Assembly: GCA_050250795.1 (NCBI GenBank)
Contig: JBFWNZ010000214.1
Location: forward strand, 1 to 6,711
Source: JBFWNZ01 sp050250795
GTDB taxonomy: Bacteria; Pseudomonadota; Alphaproteobacteria; UBA8366
DNA: 6,711 nucleotides
Reading direction: 5' to 3'
Shown here in pieces: positions 6,254-6,711 of the stretch. The position numbers were made by a program, and so were the translations under genes. Each line of letters opens with the position of its first letter. Within the stretch, counting starts at the first letter, position 1. Below the pieces are notes generated by a model. The model saw only the letters and a list, made by a program, of their open reading frames with translations, was not told where the DNA came from and made no database searches.

Positions 6254-6283
6254 CTTGACGCCTGCGGTTGTGGATAGCTAAGG
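6254..6283 (+). promoter_or_regulatory. Candidate promoter for the SDR gene
   Basis: CTTGAC at 6254-6259 is a full match to the alphaproteobacterial -35 element. After 18 bases comes CTAAGG (6278-6283), which matches only three of six positions of CTATAT. If used, the start near 6290 would give a leader of about 208 bases carrying the hairpins at 6414-6473. Confidence 0.28.
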
Positions 6284-6413
6284 AATCGCCAACTACAACA
6301 AGAAGTTATGCTGCGATCCAGCCCGCAAGTCGGGGCCGCATGATCGGGGGAGGCGGCCGCGCCCGAAAGCAAAGCCGGGCCGGCGTTCCGCGTCATCGGG
6401 AGCAGAATTTCAG

Positions 6414-6436
6414 GGCGTCGCACGGCGGACGACGCC
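6414..6436 (+). repeat. 7-bp inverted repeat (stem-loop) in the SDR leader
   Basis: GGCGTCG at 6414-6420 is perfectly complementary to CGACGCC at 6430-6436, with a nine-base loop. No T-run follows, so it is not a canonical terminator. It could be an RNA hairpin in the leader or a protein-binding site. Confidence 0.45.
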
Positions 6437-6458
6437 GGCAGCACGGGTTGTGTGTAGA

Positions 6459-6473
6459 CGGGGACCGCCCCCG
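6459..6473 (+). repeat. 5-bp all-GC hairpin just upstream of the SDR ribosome binding site
   Basis: CGGGG (6459-6463) pairs with CCCCG (6469-6473) around a five-base loop. It ends about ten bases before the AGGA ribosome binding site (6484-6487), so it could affect ribosome access. Short GC palindromes are common in such DNA, so function is uncertain. Confidence 0.3.
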
Positions 6474-6497
6474 GCGAAGGTGAAGGAAGAGCGAGAC

Positions 6498-6711
6498 ATG
6501 GATCTGAAACTGAAGGGCAAAGTGGCGCTTATCACGGGCGCGGGTTCGGGCATGGGTCAGCACATGGCCATCGAGTTCGCCAAGGAAGGCGCAAAGATCG
6601 CCGTGAACGACGTCAACAAGGACGGCATCGCGGAGACCATCAAGCAGGTACAGGCCGCCGGTGGCGAAGCCATGGATGCCGGCTGCGACATCACCGACTT
6701 CGAAGCGGCGA
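6498..6711 (+). CDS. Short-chain dehydrogenase/reductase, N-terminal part (runs off right edge)
   Basis: The first 71 codons are present; the whole SDR would be about 250 residues. The ATG has AGGA (6484-6487) ten bases upstream. The N-terminus has the classical Rossmann motif TGAGSGMG (13-20), an acidic D38 at the end of the second beta strand, which favours NAD(H) over NADP(H), and CDITD (63-67), whose D64 is the adenine-ring contact typical of classical SDRs. The catalytic Ser-Tyr-Lys region lies beyond the window, so the substrate is unknown. Its position, divergent from the PrpD-like gene and near acyl-CoA enzymes, suggests a hydroxyacyl-CoA or hydroxy-acid dehydrogenase, but this is inference. 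Confidence 0.9.
   Translation, partial: MDLKLKGKVALITGAGSGMGQHMAIEFAKEGAKIAVNDVNKDGIAETIKQVQAAGGEAMDAGCDITDFEAA

Larger units (their letters stand above)
6155..6497. promoter_or_regulatory. Divergent control region between PrpD-like and SDR genes
   Basis: This 343-bp gap lies between two divergent genes. Its left part (up to 6232) could be coding if the PrpD-like protein uses the upstream ATG. The segment 6274-6312 is noticeably richer in A/T than its surroundings and is the likely promoter zone. On the minus strand CTTGTT (complement of 6297-6302) and CTATCC (complement of 6272-6277) give a poor, 19-base-spaced promoter candidate for the PrpD-like gene. The right part holds GC-rich inverted repeats at 6374-6384, 6414-6436 and 6459-6473. 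An open frame through 6268-6483 has no family resemblance and I do not call it. Confidence 0.5.

Noticed and set aside
5237..6277. A 346-codon plus-strand frame opposite the PrpD-like gene.
   Set aside because: No family resemblance; an antisense shadow of a well-supported gene.
6268..6483. A 71-codon frame starting at TTG in the gap before the SDR gene.
   Set aside because: No ribosome binding site, low-complexity Arg/Gly-rich translation, and it overlaps the predicted leader with its inverted repeats.

Overview
The window is GC-rich, tightly packed and looks like a chromosomal catabolic locus of a proteobacterium. An alphaproteobacterium is my best guess, from codon use, the protein families and promoter-like CTTGAC/CTATAT-type elements; no marker gene proves it. 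All recognisable genes encode acid or acyl-CoA metabolism. I see no RNA gene, mobile element or CRISPR array.

Layout. A leftward operon occupies 1-3320: an acyl-CoA dehydrogenase (2175-3320), then a 707-residue tandem class III CoA-transferase (55-2178) joined to it by an ATGA stop/start overlap, then the first four codons of a further gene (1-12) with a strong ribosome binding site. A divergent control region (3321-3555) rich in palindromes separates this operon from a rightward 405-residue CaiB/BaiF-family gene (3556-4773). That gene meets a leftward MmgE/PrpD-family gene (4760-6154) tail to tail, and the two coding regions overlap by 14 bp. A second divergent region (6155-6497) precedes a rightward short-chain dehydrogenase/reductase gene that runs off the right edge (6498-6711).

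How the genes may work together (inference). A free carboxylic acid could be made or altered by the PrpD-like lyase/dehydratase/epimerase, loaded onto CoA by the tandem transferase, stereochemically adjusted by the racemase-like CaiB/BaiF protein, oxidised at the alpha,beta position by the dehydrogenase, and processed further by the NAD-type SDR. The substrate cannot be read from the sequence; a branched or dicarboxylic acid would fit these families.

Most unusual points: (a) the two halves of the tandem CoA-transferase appear to have decayed in complementary ways, so that one active site might be built from both; (b) the stand-alone CaiB/BaiF protein carries the His/Asp/Glu set of alpha-methylacyl-CoA racemases; (c) the acyl-CoA dehydrogenase has Asp where the catalytic Glu is expected; (d) nested palindromes lie at candidate start sites in the divergent control region.
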